Positions 13,574 to 25,180 of a stretch of DNA of 64,000 nt are shown piece by piece. Numbering within the stretch: position 1 is the stretch's first letter; each line of letters begins with the position of its first letter. The stretch is from Branchiostoma floridae (lineage: Eukaryota > Chordata > Leptocardii > Amphioxiformes > Branchiostomatidae): contig NC_049981.1 of NCBI RefSeq assembly GCF_000003815.2, positions 10,389,609-10,453,608 on the forward strand, written 5' to 3'. The translations under genes and the position numbers were made by a program. The notes beneath the pieces were generated by a model, which saw nothing but the letters and a program-made list of their open reading frames with translations, did no database searches and had not been told where the DNA came from.

Positions 13574-16500
13574 GTACGTACTTGGGCTTCCATTCTCGTA
13601 TGACAGGTGGGGAGGGGGGTAGATGGTTGGAAAAAAGCCACATAGCACTAAGAGGTACCGCAAATAATGATTGATGCAATGCAAATCCTCTCTTGACAGA
13701 ACAATTTTAGACAGTATCTGTTTCTTACTTTGAAATCACTGCAAACATGCTGGTAATTCCATTCCATAGGGTCCAATTTTCTGCCCCCCTATCGTGCTTG
13801 TCTCAATGTCTCACTAGTCCCAATGGTCTACAAAAAAAAAAACATTGCAAAATGCTTGTTCTGTATGCTGCCTGCCTACCATTTTATTTCATTGCCAAAC
13901 TTAAAACTCCAAACCTTAAAACAAACCCAAACATTTGATTTTTTGCCTACTGCAAAATTGAATCTCAGCTTAAAGGCATTTACAGCAAACCATCTTGGCG
14001 AAGGTAAAAAGTAAGTCACTTGGCGAAGGAAAAAAGTTAGTCTTGACTTGTGCCATTACATATGAACCCCAACATGAGACCCGAGAGTAGAAATCAATAA
14101 GTAGACGGAGTCGGGAGAACGCAGGTTTCTGCAGAAAGAAGAGATTTCCCCCGAGACCCATTGCATTAATCAGTAGGGGATGGTACATGTCCAGCTGTGA
14201 TTAGGTCCGACAGGTTATAATGATGGACGGGAACGTGTTGGAGTCACAACTTAGAGCTAGTCTACTCATGGGCTGTCTGCAGATTCACACTTTTTCCAAT
14301 CCCATCTTTCTCATTGTTTGGGAGTCCATGTCGTTGATTTTTGTTAAAACTGATATTTTAGAATAAGGAAAAATACATGAAGTTCAGATTTTTTATGACT
14401 AATGCCGTAGTGATGGATTGAAATTTTTGGCCCATTCCAACAAGCAAATTACAGTTCTGGGACGGAGAAATGGGTCCTGGAGACTGCCCCAGTCCACACA
14501 AATTGGATATTTTGGAGCGTCTAGATGAGAGAGTAAATAGATAGCATTTCAGAAGGTTAACAGGTCCAGACTTCTACAGTGAAGGATTGCCCCTAGCCTG
14601 GATTACTGGAAGTTTTTCTCCATCAGACTGAGAGGACGAACAAAAATCTAGGGCTGGAGAAAGCACCCCAGTGCCTAGTTCAGTTCTGTATCCATCCTGG
14701 CTTGTGATGACAGATAATTGGGAGAGGATTAACTGGATCGTAAAGTACTAAAGACCTAATTATTTTTATTGCTCCCATATGTCTCAATCAGGCTGACTTG
14801 TTTTCAAACTGTCATTAAATGTTGCAAAACACAATAACAAGAGTATCCAGATTGATAATGCTCATGATTCTTAGTGCCAGTGATATGTTGGAAGAAATTA
14901 ATATGATCCTACATACAGAAAGTTAAGGTTATCAGCCAAATGCTCCTATTTGTTATATTACACTAAATATGAAATTCCAGCATGGCCTCTCTGTTCCGAC
15001 CCAGACATTAATCGTAATTTTTTTCATGTCCAAATTTATAGCTCAGAATTCGCAGTGACTGTTCTAGGTCAGAAATCTGGGAGTTTTCATGAGAAAAAAA
15101 ATAGTTAATTTTGACAGGATATTGTGACATTGCATAATGTAATGGTAGTGTGTTGGGCTCAAAGGTTCTGTGCTAGAGTCCCCTGATATGCTCTGACGTT
15201 GTGCCCTCAGGAAAGGCACTTTCCTTACTTCAATTTTCTCCCTTCACTCGGGTGAAAATGAGTACCTAACGGCTGTTAGAGACATCCCTAAGATAGGCCA
15301 TTAAGATAGAGGTCCTGTGAAGTAGCATGAATTTCTTACTTTTAAGACTTGTCTTTCAGAAAAAAACACCCCCTCTGGAGTTTAAGACTCCTTTGAAATA
15401 GAAGTTTGCACTCTCCCAATTGTGTCAGCTTGTTTTATCCCCCTGTAGGCTCCCCAGTGACTAACATCATGGCTAAGTCTGCCCTGCCATTACCCTCTGC
15501 TATATGTTTAACAATAAGATGGCTGCTGGGATATACATTACCGTGAGATAGGGACATATATTACCCTACAATGGTGCGTTGGGGATGAATCCCAGCCAAA
15601 ATGTCTGCCCTCGCATTTACAAAAGCTGCCAGCAGGGGCAAGAGTCAGGAATATATCTTCAGATCTATTTAGGAGGACATGATTTACATATGGCCATTTG
15701 ATATGTATGGTAGTAGGCATACAATACTGTAGATATTGAAATAAAATGTATTTTTAAGTTTACAGATTTTACCGTGACTTCTCAATGCATATTTGTCACA
15801 GTCACCAACATTGAGTTGCTAGAATCGTGTCAACCACGAACCGAAAGATACAGCAAACTCTTGATTTTGATAGCCTGGTATCCAGAGAACAGCGCTCGCG
15901 GCTACGGCTCTTTCCCGGGCCGCTAGCAACATAGCCCCGTAAACCGACTTTAGCCGGCCCGGGGAGATACGCCTCACGCAGTGAAGGCGTAAACTCCCTT
16001 AGCCGGCTAAGTTGTACTCTGATATCCAGGGTATGATTTTGACAGCAAAATTCTGACAGCAAAATTTTTAAAGTTTACTGTAGGATAACAGAGATTCAAA
16101 TCAAAACTTCCAGAGAGACACTGTCTGAGAGACGATACAATGATTAAGTCACAAAACAGGCTTTGCAATTATAGATAGATTTGAGAGTCTCCCAGTAGAC
16201 AGCTTGTCTCTGTAATGTAGACATCTGAAACGAGATCTCGTGATTTATCAGTAGATCAGTCTTCTACATGACATTTTCATAGGCAAGAAGGGATGGGAAA
16301 GATTACACATGTCTGTTTCTATCTATTGTCACATCTTGCAGTAGTTGCGTTGACGTGTACCTGAAATTCTTCTAGATTTGACGGGACTTCATTTCGCCAA
16401 GGGGGAAACTGTTGTACAGTGTTTTAAATTGGGTACAGAATCACATTGTCATGAAAATGGAAAACTTTAATGTTTCTAAATATTCATTTGTCACATCTGG

Positions 16501-19455
16501 TGGTAGTTGGATTGAACTGTACCTTAAATTCATCTAAACTTGCGGGGACTGCATTTTGCGACAAGGGGAAACTGCTGTGCGCTGTGTTTTTAAGTTGCGT
16601 ACAGAATTCAATCACGTTGTAATGAAAACAAAAAAACTTGTATGTATCTTTTGTCACATCTTGAAGTACATTGTACTGGCATTGGCATGAACCTTAAATT
16701 TGTCTAAGTTTCCTTTTTAAATTTGTGTAATAATTGATTTTGTGGGAAGGTGGGAAACAGACGACGCATCTATTACATATAATCAAGTCTGGCGTGTTGT
16801 AGCGCAGCTTGTTGATGAATTATTATCTAGAGATCTTATCGTAATTAACGTTAGATTTTGTGGAAACCATTTTGACACTTGAGTGATTTCTGCATGAGAC
16901 GCACTTCTGTGCTTTACTGGAAAACTTGATCAACCCTGACAGAGCATCCATTTGTGTTTCACTTGAATGTATACCTTTGGGTTGTGGATTAGATTACCAT
17001 GTTTCTTACATACCCAGCAAGGCAGTTCCACTTAGATAGCTGTCGAACCAAATTTGCTGTACAATCTTGTTGCGTACATGACATCCTTTCAATTGCATAT
17101 AAGTTTATTTAAGTAAGAAGTTAAGTACGAAGTAGACGAAATATTAATACCAATCACTGTAAGAGATCTGGAAAGAGTCAGGAAGTAGGAATCTTTTGAA
17201 TGTCCCTTTTCAGAAGCTTTGAACCATTGGAATATGCTAGCTACAATGTGATGTTAGGCCATGTTGATTCCATTATATGGATGACATCCTCTAGGAACCC
17301 CAAAACTGATACAATGGTGCAAAGAAATAATAATTTGTGGTTGAACAAATGACTGACAACACAGAATATGGTATACCAAACAATAGATTCTTAATTTTTG
17401 CTCTTCCCTTTCTTTTGGTTTGGTATTCTTCGACACTAGTATTCATTTTCTGATATTTCTTTTTTTGTAATTCACTAAATACATTTGCTAATTTTGCAGC
17501 AGTTTTTTTGCGATAAATAACTTATATTTTTCTTTGAAAATGGACAAAACATTATTTGATCCTGATGTCATCCATATAATATACAATCATGTACATCGAA
17601 ACCTTTTATTACATGTAGTAAAGTCACTAGCCTCATAGTCACATAATTCTTTAACAAGGTGCTCCAATTGTATTTGCCGACAGATTATTGTAGGTTTATC
17701 AGTCTTGTGAACTACCGGTATTGTGGGAAAGGCTTTAAACACTTCAAGCAGCAAAAAGATGGCTTTTACATGGTTGGAGAGTCTTGTACATTATCTTATC
17801 TGTATATTTGTATTGTTAACGTCTGTGTTTGTGGAGGGTTTTGCCATCCTTGAGAACTTAAGCTAGGGAAGGAGCTAGCTTACTTCAAAGAGATGCCGGG
17901 CGGGTTGTATCAGCTGTTTGATTGTAGTAGAAAGTTTTGTAGTCCCTGTGTTATTTGTTCGTGCCTATTGTATATTCCAGTGCACCAGTATTTATGCTTC
18001 TAGGATAAAATGGACGGTAGAAATATAGAAGTAACTTGGACAGTGATGTACACAAATAGGTGCAAATTATACTTTGGATTCACTTCTAATAAGGTACTTT
18101 TAAGCTAAATGCCTGTAAATTGTAGGTTGCAGGTGGGTGTTTTGTGTGCATAATTCGTTTCAGCAAGTCTAGTGTCATTATGTAGGTGACACTCTGCACC
18201 TCTGCATTTAACTTTGACAATAATAAACTTGAAAAATGGTAGATGGATAATTAAGTATGGAATGGGTGTGAGCTACCTGGAATGTAAAATACAGTCAGGT
18301 TACTACCTCTACATAAGAACCACTTGGCCAAGATGTGGCTCTCCTCAAACATGGCACATCCATATTTTTCTATGTACTATCCATCAAAGTTAGGCACTCA
18401 TTTTCAATGGTGAAGTGAGGAACTTTCGGTAAAGAACCTTTCCCAAGGTCACAACGTTAGAACATCAGGAAACCCAAACCCAGAAACTCTGCACTTCAAT
18501 CCAAACATTTTACCCATTACACTATGCAGCTTTATTTGCAATGCCATAGAGAAAAAAATATATCATAGGCAGACATGTCAAAGTCCTAGGTTGGTAATAT
18601 GCTCACATACCACCTGTAGGAACCTATGATGGAATAGGTGAGAAGTAGTCGCCTTTAAAGACCTTATCCATGTGAATAATGGAGGAAACAAAGTTGGTCA
18701 TTTCAGTGTGAAATGTGGACAGCATATCTCACTGATGCGCTGGTGGCTGGTGGAAAGCTGGTGTAAAAAGGCATATTAGTCATTTTCAGGAAATGTTTCT
18801 GTCAGTGGAACATAAAACTGTTGCCCTGTAGTGTTCAAATCTGTGATTATCTCACAGGAAAAAAAAGCAATTTTCTGTTAAGGCCTAGGAAAAAATGTTT
18901 TGTTGAACTGTACTGGATCACAGAAGCTGAGATCTGAAAAAAAAACATGAAAGAAAATCCCTTCCTACCAAACCTGATTTTTGCCTCCATGAAAAATGGA
19001 GGTATAGTTTTTGGTGCTTCTGTCTGTGTCTGTGTCTGTCTGTTTGTGTTTCTGGATATTTGTGGCCAGTATAACCCTAGAACCTCTGGATATATTACAA
19101 TGATATTTAGTATGTTTTGCAAGACAGTGACTGGAAAAATCACTGACTAATTTTGAAAACCCAGTTTGTGATGTTCAGTTTTGGTCTACATTCTACAGGC
19201 CTGTTCCTGATCATCGCACTAGTGCTGTACCCGGCTGGCTGGGGCACGGACCGCGTACAAGACCTCTGCGGCTACCGCGCCAGCCCGTACTACATCAACG
19301 AGTGCACACTGGGCTGGGCCTTCTACTGCGCCGTGGGCGGAACCCTTCTCTCGTTCGTGTGCGCCATTCTCTCGGTCCAGGCGGACATCGCGACATCCAG
19401 CGATAAAGTAGAGGACGAGATCCTAGAGGGGAAAAATCTCATCTGCCTATTGTAG
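13132..19455 (+). CDS. LHFPL2: LHFPL2-type tetraspan membrane protein (2 coding exons)
   Basis: Joining 13132-13573 and 19199-19455 gives 232 codons, close to the roughly 228 residues of vertebrate LHFPL2. The first exon ends one base into a codon at GTACGT and the second begins after TCTACAG, which restores the conserved sequence around the third membrane span. Four hydrophobic segments are visible, at about residues 11-31, 102-128, 143-162 and 187-208. The N-terminal VIVTCRS and the C-terminal [16 protein letters not shown] are signatures of LHFPL2 rather than of other LHFPL members. The first extracellular loop has the W34 environment, C72 and C86, and an N51-S-S sequon. The family belongs to the claudin/PMP22-like tetraspans; LHFPL2 is reported to act in reproductive tract development. 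The start ATG matches the family N-terminus. The gene body is GC-rich compared with its introns. Confidence 0.95.
15130..15300 (+). mobile_element. SINE fragment (plus)
   Basis: Contains TTGTGCCCTCAGGAAAGGCACTTTCC and CCTTCACTCGGGTGAAAATGAGTACCTAAC, the shared central domain also seen at 22851-23060, 32875-33150 and 46044-46496. The tRNA-like head is decayed. Confidence 0.6.
15871..16034. mobile_element. hAT-like non-autonomous element with 8-bp target duplication
   Basis: Ends TAGCCTGGTATCCAGAG and CTCTGATATCCAGGGTAT are imperfect inverted repeats. GATTTTGA occurs immediately on both sides (15863-15870 and 16035-16042), a clean 8-bp target duplication. The interior is GC-rich and non-coding. 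Confidence 0.75.
16325..16720. repeat. tandem array, 163-bp unit, about 2.4 copies
   Basis: TTGTCACATC starts units at 16325, 16488 and 16651, exactly 163 bp apart. TTGnnTGnACnGTACCTnAAATTC and GGGGGAAACTG recur at the same offsets. Confidence 0.75.
18370..18545 (-). mobile_element. decayed SINE (minus)
   Basis: The reverse complement shows TTGTGACCTTGGGAAAGG, CTTCACCATTGAAAATGAGT and a tRNA-like head with GGATTGAAGTGCAGAG. Same family as 15130 but strongly diverged. Confidence 0.5.
18977..19120 (+). repeat. dispersed repeat B, copy 3
   Basis: GCCTCCATGAAAAATGGAGGT hairpin, then a TCTGTGTCTGTGTCTG run, TTTCTGGATATTTGTGG and CCTCTGGATATATTACAATG. It lies just upstream of the LHFPL2 exon 2 acceptor. 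Confidence 0.65.
19199..19455 (+). CDS. LHFPL2: LHFPL2 coding exon 2 (terminal)
   Basis: Codes residues 148-232: the rest of TM3 ([10 protein letters not shown]), the second extracellular loop with C171 and C183, TM4, and the conserved cytoplasmic tail ending ICLL, then TAG. The acceptor is TCTACAG. A dispersed repeat sits about 80 bp upstream of the acceptor. Confidence 0.93.
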
Positions 19456-20444
19456 AAAGTAGTAGAGAGGGAGCAACCCAAGTCATGCAAATTTGGTTGG
19501 TTGGCTGTTAGTTGGTTATTTGGTTGGTGTGTCATTTAGTTGATAAATCAGATTCAAACTCCTCCATAAAATGGATTTTATGCAGATGAATGGAAGAAAG
19601 ATATGCAAATTAATCCAGGAAAGATAGCCAAATAATCAAATTTGCATAGCCTGGGTCAAGAAAGACTACAGTTGTGAAATGATTTGAAATCTCAACAACC
19701 AGGAAAAGAACAGTTATAGAAACCTGACTTTGAAAAGAGTGCCATAATGCATAACTGTAAGCGATCAAGGTATGAAAAATTTAGCCACATGTAACAAAAA
19801 AGGAATTGTTTTGTAAGAAAAGCATGCAGTTATACTCAAGTTAAAAGAACAAAAAACTATTTCAATGTTATTCAGTCAAAGTGTGTAAGCTAAGAGCAGA
19901 TGTATATGTTTTGTGTGCCAGTGTTAGTATGGTGTGGTACATGTAGGTATGGAATTGTGATTATAATTTTGTAAATACCTTTCAATGTCTTGTATATTAT
20001 ATGCATAAATGGTGAAGTGTTCACTTTTTTACCTGTCCAAAGCTACTGTTATTAAGGGAGCAATGCAATTGTCATGAATGCCTTGTAATGTTTTAACTGC
20101 TTGTTTCATTTATGTTTCTTTGTAGTGCATATTGATTTTTCAACAATATACATTGTAATACTACAGATGTGTATAGGAGTGCTGTAGTGAACAACATAGT
20201 GAACAACAATGTGCATTTTAGCATTCTGTATCCAAGGTGAATTTTTTATCTTATGAAAAGCAACTAAAGAAAATAAGAAAAATATCAGTGAAAGCACTCC
20301 TTGCATTACTACATGGTAGATATATGTTGAAGACAAAACAGTGCCAAAAAGAAATATAGAAATTGTAAAGAGTGTTTTATACAAGAATGGCAACATTTTC
20401 TGGTAAATACATAATGTTAACTTTTACATGTTCTAAGCCAAACA

Positions 20445-20535
20445 AACTACTGCTGTTTATTCTTATGTAAACACATCCATATAATGTGACCAGCCCCTCC
20501 AGCTCTGTCCTACCACTTGCCACATGATGTGATCA
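20445..20535 (+). repeat. dispersed repeat D, copy 1
   Basis: Shares CTACTGCTGTTTATT and GACCAGCCCCTCCAGCTCTG..CCACTTGC with 21845-22000 and 39170-39330. Confidence 0.6.
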
Positions 20536-21755
20536 AACACCACAAGAGAGGAAGGAAGAAACAGAGCAATAACAATATGTTTTCATATTGTGATGGTAAG
20601 CATAAACATGTGCACAGTGCCAAAACATGTATTAACAATATTTGATTACTTCAGTTTCTCAACAAGTACTCTAAGTACATTATGTGCACCTTTCCTTTCT
20701 GTGTAGTGAACAGTTGTAGATTCAAGAGCATGAACATGACAAGGGAAGTAGAGATAAGTGCAGAAGTACAGATGACGTTTGTGAAACTTGTAGATTTGTG
20801 AACATTCCCTTTATGTCTGTGGAAACTAGAAACTCTTTTTTCAGTGCCATCCACAGCAACATATAGTTTGACATATATGAATCCTGAAATATTTTCTTAG
20901 ATATACTTTGTCATTCCGTGAGTACATTAAACAGGTTGTTACTGAAACATCAGGCAAGTTGAATGCCTCTAGTTATTCCAGAAGGATATTTTTTCTGTAT
21001 TTTTTCTGTAAGTGTACTGTACAGTGCATCTAAGTCGGAACAATCAAGTTTTTTTTTGGTATTCCAGTGAGCAGTTTTATGCTCATTTTACCTCCTTGCC
21101 ATAACAAGAAATTGAAAGAGAACAACAAAAAATCTGATTGCAATTGTGCCATATTCTTGGTCAAAGGCTTTTAACTAAGGAAGAATGGTGTGTAACAGGT
21201 AACACTATCAATCTGGAACAACAGTTTAAAGCTGGGAAACTTAAGTTTTTTCTAAGTAGATTGACCAATATATTATTGATGATCAATACATTGTTTAATA
21301 GTTCCAAAGGTTTTTGAGAAGTCAACATAACATGATTGTTCCGCAAAGTAGAGATGCTCCATTCAACAAGACTTTAGTAACATTAGTACCTGATGTGGTA
21401 ACTTGTATATTGTGTTTTTAAGTATCTGTGTCTTGTTGATAAAACTAAAGAAAGTTGTATATACGTGTTTGTACATATCTACATATTGTCACCTTTTTTC
21501 TGTCATGTGCCTCCAGTAATTCATATTTATGTATGTCGAAAATCAAGTCTTAATCTTGCTGATAGTAAATGTAAGTCCTGTGCACCAATTTTAAGAAATT
21601 TTGGATATATTTATGTGCAAGTGATTTTATTGCAATTATTGATATTGTTTCAAGTATTTGAGTGATTTTTAAGGAAGCCCCTTAATGTGAATAGGGTGAA
21701 TATCATTGTACCCAAGTGCTGAAATTTTGTTTTATTGTTGTTTCTGTTCTTGCAT

Positions 21756-21761
21756 ATTAAA
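21756..21761 (+). terminator. candidate poly(A) signal ATTAAA for LHFPL2
   Basis: ATTAAA followed by a GTGTGTGTTTTT stretch is the best cleavage/polyadenylation arrangement I found downstream of the LHFPL2 stop. It rests on motif and position only. Confidence 0.35.
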
Positions 21762-21844
21762 GAAAAACAGCTTTAATTTCAATGTGTGTGTTTTTATTGG
21801 ATGTCAGAAACATAAGTAGAAAGGTAATATTTGCAAGCAAAAGG

Positions 21845-22000
21845 TCTAGTCAAAGAAACTACTGCTCTGTTTATTGTTACTTTCATTCATAAAAATTTTG
21901 ACCAGCCCCTCCAGCTATGTCCTGCCACTTGCTACATACTGAAATCGAACACCACAGGTGTTGGCTACTTCATCAGAAACCATGAGGCCAGGTCTTTGAC
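21845..22000 (+). repeat. dispersed repeat D, copy 2
   Basis: GACCAGCCCCTCCAGCTATG, CCTGCCACTTGCTACAT and AATCGAACACCACAGG, as in the other two copies. Confidence 0.6.
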
Positions 22001-22100
22001 CTTATTTGTTTGGATAAGAAGAGAAAGAACCAGAGAAAAAACAGTCCGTTGAAGGTAACCATAATTGAATTGTGGACCAAAAATGAGGACATTACACCAC

Positions 22101-22296
22101 GAAGTCACCCTAGCCTGACTAAAATCAAGCCCCTAGCGGCCGGCCCTACAATTGCCGCCACCCGTAGGGGGGAGGGGGTCATTAAGCCCAGCCGGCGAGA
22201 GCTTGTGTAAACACAGGCTAGAAGTCACCCGAAGTTGATGTAAAGCACGAAGTGACCCGAATATGACGTAAAACGAGAAGTCACCCGAAGATGACG
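22101..22296. repeat. short tandem repeat with TGACGTAA, split by an insertion
   Basis: Units of about 26 bp beginning GAAGTCACCCGAA recur at 22221, 22247 (degenerate) and 22275, and the GAAGTCACCC start also occurs at 22101. Two units contain TGACGTAA, a CRE/bZIP-like site. A TAGCCTG...CAGGCTA element occupies 22111-22220. Confidence 0.65.
22111..22220. mobile_element. small TAGCCTG/CAGGCTA element
   Basis: TAGCCTG and CAGGCTA ends, GC-rich interior, flanked by GAAGTCACCC on both sides. It may be a target duplication or two units of the host tandem repeat. Ends resemble the element at 15871-16034. Confidence 0.5.
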
Positions 22297-22844
22297 TAAT
22301 CCATGTCTGTCCTTGGTGCTGAACTGACTTCTTACGTTGACACGGCCATCATAGGTTGCTCGTTCATTTGATTTATATCGCAATTATACAGGTAAAATCT
22401 ATTTCGTTTGAGATATTGTTCTGGAAGCATATGACGGGAAATGTATGAAATTTAAGTTATTGTCTTCAGAGGACAATGACACATACATCCGTAGCAATGG
22501 CCTAAGGTCAATCCACTAGCAGAATGACGGTCGACTGTTTTATCTTGAGTTACTCGGCCCAACTGTGCATTTTATGCCCCGCTGTGAAGACGGTCGCAAC
22601 ATACGCAATTAATATTACAAGGGATGATCTCACAAGTTCTGCCTTGTTTCCAAGTGTTATATCAACAAATTGCGATTTCTTTAACGGAACTATATTTCAG
22701 TTCCAAAAGGGGATACAACGTTTTCTATGCCAAGAATGACCTTTGAAATGTGGGCCAATGTTTTGTAAATTAAAAAAAGTCCGCCTAATTATTGAACTTC
22801 TATGCCGTAGAATATTTCGAATGTCCGAGTGATAAAGCTAGCTA

Positions 22845-23060
22845 GAGAACCCGTGATCGAGGGGTCACGTGTTCGATTCCTAGCACTTCTGGCTAGACAC
22901 TATGTCCTTGGGTAAGGCACTTCACAAGACTTTCCTCGCTCCACCCAGACGTAGAAATGTACCTGACTTCGGTTGGAAAGGTAAAAGGTGGTGGAAGGAG
23001 AGGGATGGGCTCCACCTTCCAATGGCTATGCCGCGCCCTAGACACCGTTAACAACAACCC
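22845..23060 (+). mobile_element. tRNA-derived SINE (plus)
   Basis: The head has GGTCACGTGTTCGATTCCTAGC (B-box-like). The body has TATGTCCTTGGGTAAGGCACTTCAC, the CTCCACCCAGACGTAGAAATG domain and GGAAGGAGAGGGATGGGCTCC. Confidence 0.75.
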
Positions 23061-23526
23061 ATTGCATCTAAGGCCTAAAAAAAACTACCTTTTATTCATT
23101 GTGACATTGAACAACCCTCGGCTTTTATTTTGGCAATAAAACCTATTCTCACGCTAGTTAAATGCCATACCTTTGACGCAATTCAGTACACCCACGGTTT
23201 CAACCGAAAGACCGTGAAATGAGGTCTGTAACAGTCGCCATCATATTCAATCCGTCAGCATGGCCCTAATCACAGAACGATCGACTACCGCAGTGCCAGT
23301 GACGTTCACAGTCCTGTAAGGTGCAGCCTGTACAGCTCATCATGTATTTTCTTGATTAATTGGGCTGCTATATGGTATCTATGACATGATAATTCTCAAT
23401 TTGCGGGCAACAAATCATGCTTGCTTTGCGCCGGTATAGGTTCTTGTCCTCAAAAAATCTTGCTCGTTAGATTCCCCTACACAGAGAAGAATTCTCACGC
23501 GGCCTGTACAATTATTCTTGCTGAAG

Positions 23527-23705
23527 CTCTGCTAGACCTGGCTGAGGTTTCCATTAAAGTGGGCGTGGCCTCTATCCAGCTGTCAACCAATCGGAACATC
23601 GACTAAAAGTTTTGTTCAGGAAAAGTCGATTCTCTGATTGGCTGGCAGCTTGTTAGAAGCCACGTCCAGAAAATTGGACACCCCAGCTTGGTTTAGCAAA
23701 GCCTT
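23527..23705. mobile_element. fold-back element (hairpin MITE)
   Basis: About 80-bp arms: GTGGGCGTGGCCTCTATCCAG, CTGTCAACCAATCGGAACATCGACT on the left, and their imperfect inverse (AGTCGATTCTCTGATTGGCTGGCAG, GAAGCCACGTCC) on the right. Inverted CCAAT boxes occur in both arms. Confidence 0.65.
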
Positions 23706-24060
23706 TCCAAGGTAACGTTATGTTGTATCAAGGAGGTTGTATAGGCCGCCGGTGAGGTTATGTGTAGGAGAATGATTTAAAGTTTATAAACGAATGAATA
23801 TACGACGTGGACATTACAATAAATGTACACAGAAATACATGAGTCAATATTTTTTGCCGTGTCATTAACTTCATACCAGCGTGTCCAGATGAAACAGAGA
23901 CCTTTGGGTAAAGATGTTCGATAAGGTTTTACGACTTCTACGCCCTGACCGCTTTACGGCGCAACAATAAACTTTGAACAGTATAGCACCCATAGTGATC
24001 TATACTTGGGAGAGGACGTTGACTTTGCAGGTGCTGAATTGACTATATCGGCAAAAATGT

Positions 24061-24075
24061 GTTTGTGTGTGGTGT

Positions 24076-24110
<35 letters not shown>

Positions 24111-24116
24111 GCACGC

Positions 24117-24149
<33 letters not shown>
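24061..24149. repeat. GT microsatellite with central alternating GC block
   Basis: (GT)n, then GCGCGCGCGCGCACGCGC, then (GT)n. All alternating purine-pyrimidine, a Z-DNA-prone sequence. Confidence 0.95.
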
Positions 24150-24150
<1 letters not shown>

Positions 24151-24905
24151 TAGATTGTCTTGATATTTTGTATGTGGCTAGGGCTCTTCAAAACCCTGAA
24201 AATGGTTAGATTTTAGGCCCCCTAGCGGCTTTTTACATGTATATGGCGGGACTTCCGGTTTTAATATCTCGCGTTTTGGACAAGCCACGGTCACAATGTT
24301 CGGTTGGTAGAGTCTAGAATTTTCTACTACTTTAAAACAGAGTACCTAGAGAAGGTTTAAATTGAATTTTCTTTTTTACTTCTTTTTTTTCTTTTGTATA
24401 TAAGACGTAGTGTTTTCACTAAAATGCGGATAACTTGCGTACGTTGTTCCGTCGATCAGTACATATTTCCAATGATTTACTGCAACCATATTTTTATGTA
24501 CGTACCGTAACAAGGTAAAATGCTGACACACACAACCCGCGCACCATCCTAACACAGCCCGTAAACGGTACATAAACTAGGGCCGTATTTCCCGTGCACG
24601 AACGTTAACTTTGCAGGCCGAAAGGGCGGCTTTTATGGGCCGTTTCACGACATATGGATCCGGAGTAGCAAGGACAGGGACGATAATTCAAAACTCATGA
24701 GAAAGGGCGCGATTCTAACTTACGGATGTTTTTGAGAAGACGACCTGTAGTGATAATTTTGTTATGAGGAAATAGACCACTTCTAGCCGATCATAGCCAG
24801 TACAGTGGAATTTTGACCATATTCCGTTTACTTACGTTGTATGATAATCTGCTTTCGGCATAAACTTCATGATAACTAGTACATGTAATCCAATCTCTCA
24901 AGCCG

Positions 24906-25117
<212 letters not shown>

Positions 25118-25128
25118 ACACCATCACT

Positions 25129-25180
25129 TCAATGTTAAATTAATGGAATGTCAGTCAATGTTAAATTAATGGAATGTCAG
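25129..25180. repeat. perfect 26-bp tandem duplication
   Basis: Two identical adjacent 26-bp units beginning TCAATGTTAAATTAATGGAA, right after the CA array. Confidence 0.9.

Larger units (their letters stand above)
13574..19198 (+). other. LHFPL2: LHFPL2 intron 1 (5.6 kb)
   Basis: No coding exon recognised inside, and the protein is complete without one. It carries SINE fragments, a hAT-like element with target duplication, a 163-bp tandem array and dispersed repeat B. Confidence 0.8.
19456..21761 (+). other. LHFPL2: probable LHFPL2 3' UTR
   Basis: AT-rich sequence after the stop has no credible ORF. An ATTAAA hexamer at 21756-21761 is followed about 20 bp later by a GT/T-rich stretch (21782-21796), a plausible poly(A) site. 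The 2.3-kb length is inferred. A copy of a dispersed repeat (20445-20535) lies inside. Confidence 0.4.
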
